Below, piece after piece: positions 8,692 through 16,351 of a DNA stretch of 24,095 bases. The notes under the pieces are model-generated. The model searched no databases, was not told where the DNA came from, and saw only the letters and a list, made by a program, of their open reading frames with translations. Position numbers and translations under genes: made by a program. Numbering within the stretch: the first letter of the stretch is position 1; every line of letters begins with the position of its first letter. The stretch is from Alloiococcus sp035301245 (lineage in GTDB: Bacteria > Bacillota > Bacilli > Lactobacillales > Carnobacteriaceae_A): assembly GCA_035301245.1 (NCBI GenBank), contig DATGUS010000035.1, forward strand, positions 1 through 24,095, read 5' to 3'.

Positions 8692-10293
8692 TTGACAAAG
8701 TATATTTTTGTAACAGGTGGCGTGGTTTCTTCAATTGGTAAAGGGATTGCTGCAGCATCTCTCGGACGACTACTAAAAAATAGAGGCTTAAAAGTAACTA
8801 TTCAAAAGTTTGACCCATATATTAACGTTGACCCGGGAACAATGAGCCCGTACCAACACGGTGAAGTGTTTGTGACTGATGACGGAGCAGAAACAGACTT
8901 AGACTTGGGACACTATGAACGTTTTATTGATATTAACTTAAATCAGTACTCTAACGTGACAACAGGTAAAGTATACTCAGAAGTATTAAATAAAGAACGT
9001 CGCGGAGACTACCTAGGTGCTACAGTTCAAGTTATTCCACATATTACCAATGAAATTAAAGATAAAATTATGCGTGCTGCTCGCACTACTGACTCAGATA
9101 TTATTATTACGGAAGTTGGGGGTACAGTAGGAGATATTGAATCACTTCCGTTTTTAGAAGCATTACGCCAAATGAAAAGTGAAGTTGGTGCGGACAATGT
9201 GATGTACATTCACACAACTTTAATTCCTTACTTAAGTGCCGCTGGAGAGATGAAAACAAAACCAACGCAACATAGTGTGAAAGAGTTACGTAGTTTAGGT
9301 ATCCAGCCAAATGTATTAATCGTCCGTTCTGAACATAAATTAGAACAAAACATCAAAGATAAATTAGCATTATTTACTGACGTTGACGAAAAAGCTGTTA
9401 TTGAATCACTAGATGTGGATACATTGTATTCCATTCCATTACGCCTAAAAGAACAAGGTCTAGATGAAATTGTAGTCAACCACTTAAAACTTGATGTTCC
9501 TGAAGCAGATATGACCAAATGGATTGAATTAGAACAAAAAGTAAAGAACTTATCAGGAACAGTAAAAATTGGTATTGTTGGCAAATATGTTGAACTTCCA
9601 GATGCGTATCTATCAGTTATCGAGGCGTTAAAACATGCAGGTTATGATTTTAATACGGATGTAGAAATTGAGTGGATTAATTCAGAAACACAATCTGAAG
9701 CTGATATTATTAAAGCAATTGATACATGTGATGGTATCGTTGTACCAGGCGGGTTTGGAACACGCGGTTTAGAAGGTAAAATTTCTGCAATTAAATATGT
9801 TCGTGAAAATAATATTCCTTTCTTAGGTATTTGTTTAGGTATGCAGTTAGCAGCGATCGAATATGCACGTAACGTCGCGGGATTACAAAATGCCCACTCG
9901 ACTGAAGTGGATCCATCAGTTGAACATAACATTATTGATTTAATGGCGGATCAACATGAAATCGATGAACTTGGTGGCACATTACGTTTAGGTTTATATC
10001 CATGTAAGTTAAAAGAAGGAACCAAAGCAGCCGAAGCATATGGTACTGATGTTGTTCAAGAACGTCACCGTCACCGCTATGAGTTTAATAATGAATACCG
10101 TGATATTCTAACTGAAAAAGGTTTAACTATTTCAGGCGTGTCACCAGATAACAAACTAGTAGAAATTATCGAAATTAATGAAAATGATTTCTTCGTGGGA
10201 AGTCAATTCCACCCTGAATTTATTTCTCGTCCAAATCGTCCGCAACCACTATTTGTGAAGTTCATTGAAACTTGTGTAAATAAATATGACTAA
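8692..10293 (+). CDS. pyrG: CTP synthase
   Basis: The 533-residue enzyme makes CTP from UTP, ATP and glutamine. The N-terminal synthetase domain (1 to about 268) starts YIFVTGGVVSSIGKGIAAAS with the P-loop at about 9-18, followed by QKFDPYINVDPGTMSPYQHGEV. The C-terminal class I glutamine amidotransferase domain holds the nucleophile elbow FLGICLGMQ (Cys381) and the His507/Glu509 pair in SQFHPEF. The TTG at 8692 is the start: AGGAGGT (8679-8685) is 6 bases upstream and MTKYIFVTGG is the family N terminus. The terminator-bearing leader upstream sets expression by CTP level. No terminator is visible before the fba promoter. Confidence 0.98.
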   Translation: MTKYIFVTGGVVSSIGKGIAAASLGRLLKNRGLKVTIQKFDPYINVDPGTMSPYQHGEVFVTDDGAETDLDLGHYERFIDINLNQYSNVTTGKVYSEVLNKERRGDYLGATVQVIPHITNEIKDKIMRAARTTDSDIIITEVGGTVGDIESLPFLEALRQMKSEVGADNVMYIHTTLIPYLSAAGEMKTKPTQHSVKELRSLGIQPNVLIVRSEHKLEQNIKDKLALFTDVDEKAVIESLDVDTLYSIPLRLKEQGLDEIVVNHLKLDVPEADMTKWIELEQKVKNLSGTVKIGIVGKYVELPDAYLSVIEALKHAGYDFNTDVEIEWINSETQSEADIIKAIDTCDGIVVPGGFGTRGLEGKISAIKYVRENNIPFLGICLGMQLAAIEYARNVAGLQNAHSTEVDPSVEHNIIDLMADQHEIDELGGTLRLGLYPCKLKEGTKAAEAYGTDVVQERHRHRYEFNNEYRDILTEKGLTISGVSPDNKLVEIIEINENDFFVGSQFHPEFISRPNRPQPLFVKFIETCVNKYD

Positions 10294-10317
10294 TAACTAG
10301 TTTATAGGGAATATATT

Positions 10318-10326
10318 TGATATAAT
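10318..10326 (+). promoter_or_regulatory. fba promoter (extended -10)
   Basis: TG-A-TATAAT (10318-10326) is a perfect extended -10. The -35 position (about 10298-10303) is weak. Transcription would begin near 10333, about 54 bases before the fba ATG. Confidence 0.65.
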
Positions 10327-10342
10327 ATCTTTGTGTTATGAA

Positions 10343-10360
10343 CAATTGTTTTAACAATTG
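10343..10360 (+). repeat. Perfect 8-bp inverted repeat in the fba 5' UTR
   Basis: CAATTGTT (10343-10350) and AACAATTG (10353-10360) are separated by two bases. There is no T run, so it is not a terminator. At about +10 of the transcript it could be an mRNA-stabilising 5' hairpin or a DNA operator; I cannot tell which. Confidence 0.55.
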
Positions 10361-10386
10361 AATTAATCTTAGGAGGCAATCATAAT

Positions 10387-11244
10387 ATGAGTCGTTTAGT
10401 AAGTATGACAGATATGTTAAATAAAGGATTGAAGGAAGGCTACGCTGTAGGTCAGTTTAATATTAATAACCTAGAGTGGACGCAAGCAGTCTTACAAGCA
10501 GCAGAAGAAGCAAAATCACCAGCGATTTTAGGTGTTTCTGAAGGTGCTGCAAAATACATGGGTGGTTTTGAAGTTGTAATGGGCATGGTTAATGGCCTAA
10601 TGGAAACAATGGACATTACTGTACCAATCGCTGTACACTTAGACCACGGTTCATCATTTGATAATTGTAAACAAGCAATCGATGCTGGATTTACATCGGT
10701 TATGATTGACAATTCTAAGTTACCAATCGACGAAAACATCGAAAATACACGTAAAGTTGTAGAGTACGCACACGCTAAAGGGGCATCAGTTGAAGCTGAA
10801 ATCGGTTCTGTAGGCGGAACTGAAGATGGTGTAACTGGTGGCGTAATCTATGCTGATCCAGAAGAATGTAAACGTATCGTTGATGAAGCGGGTATTGATG
10901 CTTTAGCAGCTGCTTTAGGATCAGTTCACGGTGACTACGACGGTGAACCACAATTAGGTTTCGATGAAATGAAAGAAATTTCTGAGTTAACAGGTGCTCC
11001 ACTTGTATTACACGGTGGTTCAGGTATTCCTGATTACCAAATCAAGAAAGCGATCGAATACGGTCACTGTAAGATTAACGTGAACACTGAGTTACAACAA
11101 GCTTGGACAAAACGTACTCGTGAAATCATTGCTAACGATGATAAAGTTTACGATCCACGTAAAATTATCGGACCAGGTAAAGAAGATATCATTCGTGTAA
11201 CTAAAGACAAAATGGAAATGTTCGGTTCAGCTGGCAAAGCCTAA
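10387..11244 (+). CDS. fba: Fructose-bisphosphate aldolase, class II
   Basis: The 285-residue zinc aldolase splits fructose 1,6-bisphosphate into dihydroxyacetone phosphate and glyceraldehyde 3-phosphate in glycolysis. Visible residues are the catalytic Asp86 and zinc ligand His87 in HLDHGSS, Glu138 in EAEIGSVGG, zinc ligands His181 (GSVHGDYDGEP) and His209 (LVLHGGSG), and the phosphate-binding KINVNTELQQA near 229-239. Length and motifs are those of the Gram-positive FbaA form. AGGAGG precedes the ATG. Codon use looks optimised, as expected for a highly expressed gene. It has its own promoter and a strong terminator, so it is mainly monocistronic between pyrG and murA. Confidence 0.97.
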   Translation: MSRLVSMTDMLNKGLKEGYAVGQFNINNLEWTQAVLQAAEEAKSPAILGVSEGAAKYMGGFEVVMGMVNGLMETMDITVPIAVHLDHGSSFDNCKQAIDAGFTSVMIDNSKLPIDENIENTRKVVEYAHAKGASVEAEIGSVGGTEDGVTGGVIYADPEECKRIVDEAGIDALAAALGSVHGDYDGEPQLGFDEMKEISELTGAPLVLHGGSGIPDYQIKKAIEYGHCKINVNTELQQAWTKRTREIIANDDKVYDPRKIIGPGKEDIIRVTKDKMEMFGSAGKA

Positions 11245-11257
11245 ACCGATTCAAACC

Positions 11258-11289
11258 AAAACAACCTTCATTTTTGAAGGTTGTTTTTA
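11258..11289 (+). terminator. Rho-independent terminator of fba
   Basis: ACAACCTTCA (11261-11270) pairs perfectly with TGAAGGTTGT (11275-11284) around a TTTT loop. A runs precede it and TTTTT follows. Confidence 0.92.
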
Positions 11290-11305
11290 TTTGCGTAATT
11301 TTAAT

Positions 11306-11332
11306 TTGATTGACGATCCGGTATGCTATAAT
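11306..11332 (+). promoter_or_regulatory. murA promoter
   Basis: A perfect extended -10 TG-C-TATAAT (11324-11332) has TTGATT (11306-11311) 15 bases upstream. The short spacer is compensated by the TG extension. The 5' UTR would be about 85 bases. Confidence 0.65.
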
Positions 11333-11424
11333 AACTTTCGGTTGTTTTTTGAGAAGTTGTTTAATATACTTAATTAGATAGTTAGATATTGTGAAACATG
11401 TTTTTTTAGACAGGATGGTTAATC

Positions 11425-12702
11425 ATGAAAAAATTAATCGTTAACGGAGGAAATAAACTTAATGGTGAAGTGACGATTTCGGGCGCTAAGAACAGTACCG
11501 TTGCTTTAATCCCAGCATCAATCTTAGCTGATTCTCCAGTTACATTAGAGGGTGTACCAAATATTCAAGACGTACACTCATTAATTGAAATTTTAAATGA
11601 AATGAATGTAAAAACAGACTTTAATGGATCAACATTAGTCATCGATCCAACTGAGATGGTCTCTGTTCCAATGCCGAGTGGTAAAATTCAGAGTTTAAGA
11701 GCATCATACTACTTTATGGGATCCCTACTTTCTAAGTTTGGTGAAGGGGTTGTTGGGCTGCCAGGTGGTTGCTTCTTAGGTCCTCGTCCAATTGACCAAC
11801 ACTTAAAAGGCTTTAGACAATTAGGTGCAACCGTTGAAAATGAACTCGGTGCCATGTACTTGAAAACTGAAGCAGATGGCCTTCAAGGTGCGCGTATTTA
11901 TTTAGACGTTGTTTCCATTGGAGCAACCATTAATGTGATGCTTGCAGCTGTTAAAGCTAAAGGTAAAACAATTATTGAAAACGCGGCTAGAGAGCCTGAA
12001 ATTATTGATGTTGCAACGCTATTGAATAATATGGGTGCGAAAATACGTGGTGCTGGGACGGATATGATCCGCATTGAAGGTGTAGACAAGCTAAATGGTT
12101 GCCGTCATACAATTATTCCTGACCGTATTGAAGCGGGCACTTATTTATCGATGGCCGCAGTAGCCGGGGAAGATGTGCTAGTAAAAAACGTTATTGTAGA
12201 ACACATCGAAGGCCTTATTGCTAAGTTGGAAGAGTTAGGAGTACCATTAGAAATTGGCGAAGATAGTGTCAGAGTGACGGCGCCGACTGAACCACTGAAT
12301 CCAGTTAGCATAAAAACACTTCCTTATCCTGGGTTTGCGACTGACTTACAACAACCTATTACACCTTTATTGTTGCTTGCTAAAGGTGAATCAGTCATCA
12401 CAGACACCATTTATCCAAAACGTGTAAAGCACATCCCTGAATTAAATCGTATGGGCGCACAAGCTAGAGTTGAAAGTGATGTTATTCTTATTGAAGGTGG
12501 ACACGCACTGAAGGGTGTTGAAGTAAAAGCTAGCGACTTAAGAGCTGGAGCATGCTTACTCTGTGCAGGATTAATTGCTGAAGGTGAAACCGTTGTAACA
12601 GGAGTAGAGAATATTTTAAGAGGTTATTCAAATATTGTTGAAAAACTGTCAGACTTAGGTGCTGACATTCGTATGGAAGAAACAAATGAGGAAGAGGCGT
12701 AG
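11425..12702 (+). CDS. murA: UDP-N-acetylglucosamine 1-carboxyvinyltransferase
   Basis: The 425-residue enzyme transfers enolpyruvyl from PEP to UDP-GlcNAc, the first committed step of peptidoglycan synthesis. GEVTISGAKNS (Lys22) and the active-site loop GLPGGCFLGPRP with Cys116 are visible; the cysteine is the fosfomycin target, and its presence means no intrinsic Asp-type resistance. Many Gram-positive bacteria have two paralogues, and the position between fba and rho is that of MurZ (MurA2, murAB) in Bacillus. AGGATGG precedes the ATG. rho starts 5 bases after the stop with its ribosome binding site inside the end of murA, so the two are translationally linked. Confidence 0.95.
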   Translation: MKKLIVNGGNKLNGEVTISGAKNSTVALIPASILADSPVTLEGVPNIQDVHSLIEILNEMNVKTDFNGSTLVIDPTEMVSVPMPSGKIQSLRASYYFMGSLLSKFGEGVVGLPGGCFLGPRPIDQHLKGFRQLGATVENELGAMYLKTEADGLQGARIYLDVVSIGATINVMLAAVKAKGKTIIENAAREPEIIDVATLLNNMGAKIRGAGTDMIRIEGVDKLNGCRHTIIPDRIEAGTYLSMAAVAGEDVLVKNVIVEHIEGLIAKLEELGVPLEIGEDSVRVTAPTEPLNPVSIKTLPYPGFATDLQQPITPLLLLAKGESVITDTIYPKRVKHIPELNRMGAQARVESDVILIEGGHALKGVEVKASDLRAGACLLCAGLIAEGETVVTGVENILRGYSNIVEKLSDLGADIRMEETNEEEA

Positions 12703-12707
12703 AATCG

Positions 12708-13973
12708 TTGGCAAAAAGAGATGATTTCTTTACTTATGATGATTTACGTGACAAGACATTAAAAGAAATTTATGAATTAGCTAAAAAATTTAAAATTCCA
12801 TACTATAGTCAAATGAATAAAAAAGAATTATCCATGGCTGTAGTGAGAGCTCAAGAGAAAAAACAAGGTTATTTTGAAGTGACTGGTATTTTAGACAAAA
12901 TGGTCAACCAAGATTTTGGTTTCTTAAGACCAATAAACTTTTCGCAGAGTAATGAAGATATCTATATTTCTGCTTCTCAAATCACAAGATTTGGTTTGCG
13001 TAATGGTGATGAAGTTTCCGGCACAGGTAGACCACCAAAATCAGGAGAGCGTTATATCGGTTTAATGAATGTGAAGGCTGTGAATGGCAAGGATCCCGAA
13101 GAGGCGAAAGATCGTCCACACTTCCCAGCTTTAACACCACTTTATCCTGACCAACGTATCAAATTAGAGTCAACGCCAGGTCGAATGTCTTCTCGAATTA
13201 TGGATTTAGTATCACCGATTGGTTTTGGGCAACGTGGCTTAATTGTCGCACCACCAAAAGCAGGTAAAACAACCTTGCTTAAAGAAATCGCAAATGGTAT
13301 TAAAGAAAACCACCCGGATGTTGAATTAATTATGCTTTTGATTGATGAACGACCAGAAGAGGTTACTGATTTAGAACGCAGTATTGATGGTGAGATTGTC
13401 CATTCCACGTTTGATCAACAACCGATTAATCATGTGAATGTGAGTGAATTGGCTTTAGAACGGGCTAGACGCTTAGTTGAAGATAAGCGGGATGTAGTGA
13501 TCCTGATGGATAGTATTACTCGACTAGCCAGAGCCTATAACTTAGTTGAACAGCCAAGCGGACGCACGCTAAGCGGTGGGTTAGATCCTGCTTCATTATA
13601 CCGACCAAAGCGATTCTTTGGTTCAGCTCGTAATGTTGAAGAAGGTGGAAGTTTGACGATTGTAGCGACAGCCTTGATTGATACCGGTAGCCGCATGGAC
13701 GATGTGATTTTTGAAGAGTTTAAAGGTACAGGGAACATGGAGCTTCACTTGTCAAGACAATTGGCTGAACGTCGCATTTTCCCAGCCATCGATATTCAAC
13801 GATCAAGCACCCGTAAAGAAGAGATGCTTTTATCGAAAGAACAGCTTGAAGCCATCTATAAATTACGTCGAGGCATGCCTAATGACTCATTAGAGTTTAC
13901 GGAACGTTTTATTCAAACATTGCGTAAGTCAAAAACAAATAGCCAATTTGTCGATAAAATTTCTAAAAAATAA
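12708..13973 (+). CDS. rho: Transcription termination factor Rho
   Basis: The 421-residue hexameric RNA helicase terminates transcription. It has an N-terminal Rho_N helical part (about 8-50), a cold-shock-like RNA-binding domain (about 55-125: GYFEVTGILDKM, FGFLRP, IYISASQITRFGLRNGD), and a RecA-type motor with Walker A APPKAGKTT (181-189), Walker B LIMLLIDERPEE, the Q-loop region EQPSGRTLSGG (281-291) and the R-loop EEFKGTGNMEL (336-346). The start is a TTG, with AGAGG (12693-12697) inside murA. The length is ordinary for Firmicutes and there is no large insertion of the kind seen in some Rho proteins. No clear intrinsic terminator follows. Confidence 0.97.
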   Translation: MAKRDDFFTYDDLRDKTLKEIYELAKKFKIPYYSQMNKKELSMAVVRAQEKKQGYFEVTGILDKMVNQDFGFLRPINFSQSNEDIYISASQITRFGLRNGDEVSGTGRPPKSGERYIGLMNVKAVNGKDPEEAKDRPHFPALTPLYPDQRIKLESTPGRMSSRIMDLVSPIGFGQRGLIVAPPKAGKTTLLKEIANGIKENHPDVELIMLLIDERPEEVTDLERSIDGEIVHSTFDQQPINHVNVSELALERARRLVEDKRDVVILMDSITRLARAYNLVEQPSGRTLSGGLDPASLYRPKRFFGSARNVEEGGSLTIVATALIDTGSRMDDVIFEEFKGTGNMELHLSRQLAERRIFPAIDIQRSSTRKEEMLLSKEQLEAIYKLRRGMPNDSLEFTERFIQTLRKSKTNSQFVDKISKK

Positions 13974-14019
13974 CGTTTTAGTCCGAATTCACAGATATTT
14001 ATGAAAGATGAAAAAAATA

Positions 14020-14046
14020 TTGCAATCTCAATCGAATCATGATAAT
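14020..14046 (+). promoter_or_regulatory. Putative rpmE2 promoter
   Basis: TTGCAA (14020-14025) is followed by GATAAT (14041-14046) at 15 bases or TAATAT (14043-14048) at 17 bases. A start near 14055 leaves a leader of about 85 bases. Confidence 0.5.
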
Positions 14047-14076
14047 ATATCTAATGTTGTAATAAAAATAAACGAA

Positions 14077-14132
14077 GTGATTAAAAATCACATGATAACT
14101 ATGGACACGCAAAGGGTTCATGGCATAAGGAG
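14077..14132 (+). promoter_or_regulatory. Structured 5' leader of rpmE2 (candidate L31 autoregulatory leader)
   Basis: Two hairpins can form: GTGATT (14077-14082) with AATCAC (14086-14091), and CTATGGAC (14099-14106) with GTTCATGG (14116-14123), the second using two G-U pairs. The second ends 3 bases before the AAGGAG site (14127-14132). Ribosomal protein leaders of this size that bind their own protein are known in Firmicutes, including for L31. Membership here is not tested. Confidence 0.4.
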
Positions 14133-14140
14133 TGAAAAGA

Positions 14141-14395
14141 ATGAAACAAGGAATTCATCCGGAATATAATCAAGTTGTATTTATGGACACTACAACAGGT
14201 TACAAGTTTTTATCAGGTTCAACAAAAACTTCAGATGAAACTGTTGAGTGGGAAGATGGTAAAGAATATCCATTAATTCGTGTTGAGATCTCTGCAGATT
14301 CACACCCATTCTATACAGGTCGTCAAAAATTCGCACAAGCGGACGGACGTATCGATCGTTTCAACAAAAAATACGGTCTTTCAGACGACGAATAA
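14141..14395 (+). CDS. rpmE2: 50S ribosomal protein L31, type B (bL31B)
   Basis: The 84-residue protein is the zinc-independent form of L31. It begins MKQGIHPEYNQVVFMD, contains GYKFLSGSTKT and HPFYTGRQKFAQADGRIDRFNKKYG, and has no cysteine at all, whereas type A carries a CxxC zinc site. The ATG at 14141 is used rather than the GTG at 14132, since AAGGAG (14127-14132) overlaps that GTG. In Bacillus the equivalent gene is repressed by Zur; I see no clear Zur box. The gene has a structured leader and its own terminator, so it is monocistronic after rho, as in many Firmicutes. Confidence 0.96.
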   Translation: MKQGIHPEYNQVVFMDTTTGYKFLSGSTKTSDETVEWEDGKEYPLIRVEISADSHPFYTGRQKFAQADGRIDRFNKKYGLSDDE

Positions 14396-14412
14396 TCAAA
14401 GATTTAAGTATC

Positions 14413-14442
14413 AAAGGCATCCTTTGTTGGGTGCCTTTTTTT
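14413..14442 (+). terminator. Rho-independent terminator of rpmE2
   Basis: AAAGGCATCC (14413-14422) pairs with GGGTGCCTTT (14429-14438), one wobble, with a 6-base loop and a run of seven T residues. Confidence 0.92.
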
Positions 14443-14575
14443 ATATGGTTAATTTGGTTAAATAGTAATTATACAAAAATATTTTCGAGTTTACTTAACG
14501 ACATTTAACTGATACCAAGATTAAAAATTAAAATTAAATTAAAATAGAGATAAATTGATGGATATTACTAGTAAA

Positions 14576-14602
14576 TTAAAAAAGAGTTTGCTATAGTATA
14601 AA
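14576..14602 (+). promoter_or_regulatory. Weak putative promoter of the cystine symporter gene
   Basis: TTAAAA (14576-14581) and TATAAA (14597-14602) are separated by 15 bases. Just downstream is a small inverted repeat, CTTAC (14606-14610) with GTAAG (14616-14620), close to the expected start. The rest of the interval from the rpmE2 terminator is AT-rich and featureless. Confidence 0.35.
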
Positions 14603-14643
14603 ATGCTTACGAAAAGTAAGTGAAGTAGAAGGAGGATATTACA

Positions 14644-16032
14644 TTGGCAATTATATTATTTTTAATATTATTTTTATTGTTACTATTTGGGTTATACCGA
14701 CTCCAGAAAAATTATGTTCCATATTCTAAACGAACATTTGCTGGATTAGGTATGGGGATTGTGTTCGGTGGCATTATTCAATTTATATTTGGAGCAACCA
14801 GTGAAACAACTGCGACCTTAATTGAATGGATAGATATTGTTGGATCTGGGTATGTAAGGTTTTTACAACTACTTGTCGTGCCACTAATTTTTGTCTCATT
14901 AGTTAGAGCATTTACAGAAGTCCAAGGTAGTTCGAATTTAGGAAAAATTAGTCTGAACGTATTAAGTGTATTAATTATTACTGTCATGATTGCATCAGCG
15001 ATTGGATTAACCTCAGTATTGCTATTTAATTTAGATGGTGCTGAATTTACGCGTGGTGCAGCAGAAATGGAACGTATCGCAGCACTTCAACAATCTCAAG
15101 CGGAAGTCGCTGATTTAACCATTCCACAACAACTGGTTAACTTTATTCCGGCGAATATATTTGAAGATTTTGCTAATAGCCGTTCAACCAGTATTATTTC
15201 AGTCGTGATTTTCTCTGCATTAACAGGCGTCGCTTATTTAGGGGTACAAAGAAAAGAACCTGAACAAGGCGATATGTTTAAGAAAATGATTGATTCTTTA
15301 CACGCCATTGTTATGCGTATTGTAACGTTAGTTCTTAGAATGTCACCTTATGGTATTTTAGCTTTAATGACTAAAATGGTTGCGACATCAAGTATTGATG
15401 CTCTGATTAATATGGGAACGTTCTTAGTTGCCGCTTATGTAGCGATGATTGCTATGTTTATTGTTCATGCATTAATTTTAACTGGGTTTAAATTAAATCC
15501 AGTGACGTATTTCAAAAATGCATGGGAAGTTTTAAGCTTTGCGTTTACATCACGTTCAAGTGCAGGGTCTTTACCATTAAACATCCAAACACAACAAGAA
15601 GCAATGGGGGTTGACTCAACAACTGCTAACTTCTCTGGAACATTCGGTTTATCAATCGGTCAAAACGGTTGTGCCGGTATCTACCCAACGATGTTAGTTG
15701 CTGTTATTGCACCAGCAGTTGGAATGGACTTATCTAACCCGATGACTTGGTTAACCATCATTGGTACGGTAGCTATTTCATCGTTTGGTGTTGCCGGTGT
15801 TGGAGGTGGAGCGACATTCGCTTCATTAATCGTCTTTGGTACTCTGGGATTACCAGTTGAAATTATTGGTTTAATGATTTCAATCGAACCAGTGATTGAT
15901 ATGGGACGTACAGCATTGAACGTCAATGATAGTATTTTGGCAGGTGTGATTGCTGCGAAACGTCAAGGAACATTGAACGAAGATATTTATAATGATGAAA
16001 ACCGACGATTAGAACCAGAATATACAATGTAA
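14644..16032 (+). CDS. tcyP: L-cystine sodium/proton symporter, TcyP-like (DAACS family)
   Basis: The 462-residue membrane transporter is of the dicarboxylate/amino acid:cation symporter family and resembles Bacillus TcyP along its whole length. Recognisable stretches are GSGYVRFLQLLVVPLIFVSL in the first half, the re-entrant hairpin segment AFTSRSSAGSLPLNIQTQ, GQNGCAGIYPTMLVAV, SSFGVAGVGGGATFASL and EPVIDMGRTALNVNDS. TcyP brings in L-cystine as a sulfur source. The TTG start is supported by GGAGG (14631-14635) 8 bases upstream. It stands alone between two terminators. Specificity for cystine rather than a dicarboxylate rests on overall similarity, which I judge strong. Confidence 0.9.
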   Translation: MAIILFLILFLLLLFGLYRLQKNYVPYSKRTFAGLGMGIVFGGIIQFIFGATSETTATLIEWIDIVGSGYVRFLQLLVVPLIFVSLVRAFTEVQGSSNLGKISLNVLSVLIITVMIASAIGLTSVLLFNLDGAEFTRGAAEMERIAALQQSQAEVADLTIPQQLVNFIPANIFEDFANSRSTSIISVVIFSALTGVAYLGVQRKEPEQGDMFKKMIDSLHAIVMRIVTLVLRMSPYGILALMTKMVATSSIDALINMGTFLVAAYVAMIAMFIVHALILTGFKLNPVTYFKNAWEVLSFAFTSRSSAGSLPLNIQTQQEAMGVDSTTANFSGTFGLSIGQNGCAGIYPTMLVAVIAPAVGMDLSNPMTWLTIIGTVAISSFGVAGVGGGATFASLIVFGTLGLPVEIIGLMISIEPVIDMGRTALNVNDSILAGVIAAKRQGTLNEDIYNDENRRLEPEYTM

Positions 16033-16045
16033 TCGATCAAACCCT

Positions 16046-16080
16046 AAGCTAAGGATGTGTCACAGCATTCTTAGCTTTTG
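16046..16080 (+). terminator. Rho-independent terminator of the cystine symporter gene
   Basis: AAGCTAAGGATG (16046-16057) pairs with CATTCTTAGCTT (16066-16077), one wobble, with an 8-base loop. The T run after it is short. Confidence 0.75.
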
Positions 16081-16124
16081 ATTTATGTCGTCGATAATAA
16101 AAAAGTTCTTTATTGATAAGCTAT

Positions 16125-16152
16125 TTGACAGTCATAGAATACGTGGTAATAT
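16125..16152 (+). promoter_or_regulatory. ddl distal promoter
   Basis: A consensus TTGACA (16125-16130) is 16 bases from TAATAT (16147-16152), which has a TG extension (16144-16145). It would produce a leader of about 190 bases before ddl. Confidence 0.65.
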
Positions 16153-16188
16153 ATTTAAGTTAGATAGTATATAGATATAGAAAGATTA

Positions 16189-16229
16189 TTGGTAGAAACT
16201 ATTTAATTGAATGGCCATTTGACTACCAA
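16189..16229 (+). repeat. Nested inverted repeats in the ddl leader
   Basis: TTGGTAG (16189-16195) and CTACCAA (16223-16229) are perfect complements 27 bases apart and enclose the palindrome AATGGCCATT (16210-16219). They lie between the distal promoter and a possible proximal one. No T-box sequence, riboswitch motif or coding frame is apparent in the 319-base gap 16033-16351. Confidence 0.45.
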
Positions 16230-16288
16230 CAATTTTATGTAAATATTTAGCAAATAACAAAACCAAAGTCAGTTTGCATGATAATTTA

Positions 16289-16297
16289 TGCTAAAAT
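16289..16297 (+). promoter_or_regulatory. ddl proximal promoter (extended -10)
   Basis: TG-C-TAAAAT (16289-16297) is an extended -10 about 55 bases before the ddl ATG. The matching -35 is poor. Confidence 0.4.
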
Positions 16298-16351
16298 GAA
16301 TAAGACAATGTTTGGCGACTATCATGAGATGGTTATGTGGAGGAAATAGTT

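Noticed and set aside
9228..9932. Long open frames on the minus strand inside pyrG
   Set aside because: They lie wholly within a certain gene, lack ribosome sites and have no recognisable protein features; they are antisense shadows of pyrG codon usage.
14280..14465. Open frame of about 61 codons overlapping the end of rpmE2
   Set aside because: It is out of frame with rpmE2, runs through its terminator, and has no ribosome site or protein-like composition.
16160..16351. ddl leader as a T-box or known amino acid riboswitch
   Set aside because: I find no T-box consensus, specifier stem pattern or terminator/antiterminator pair before ddl.
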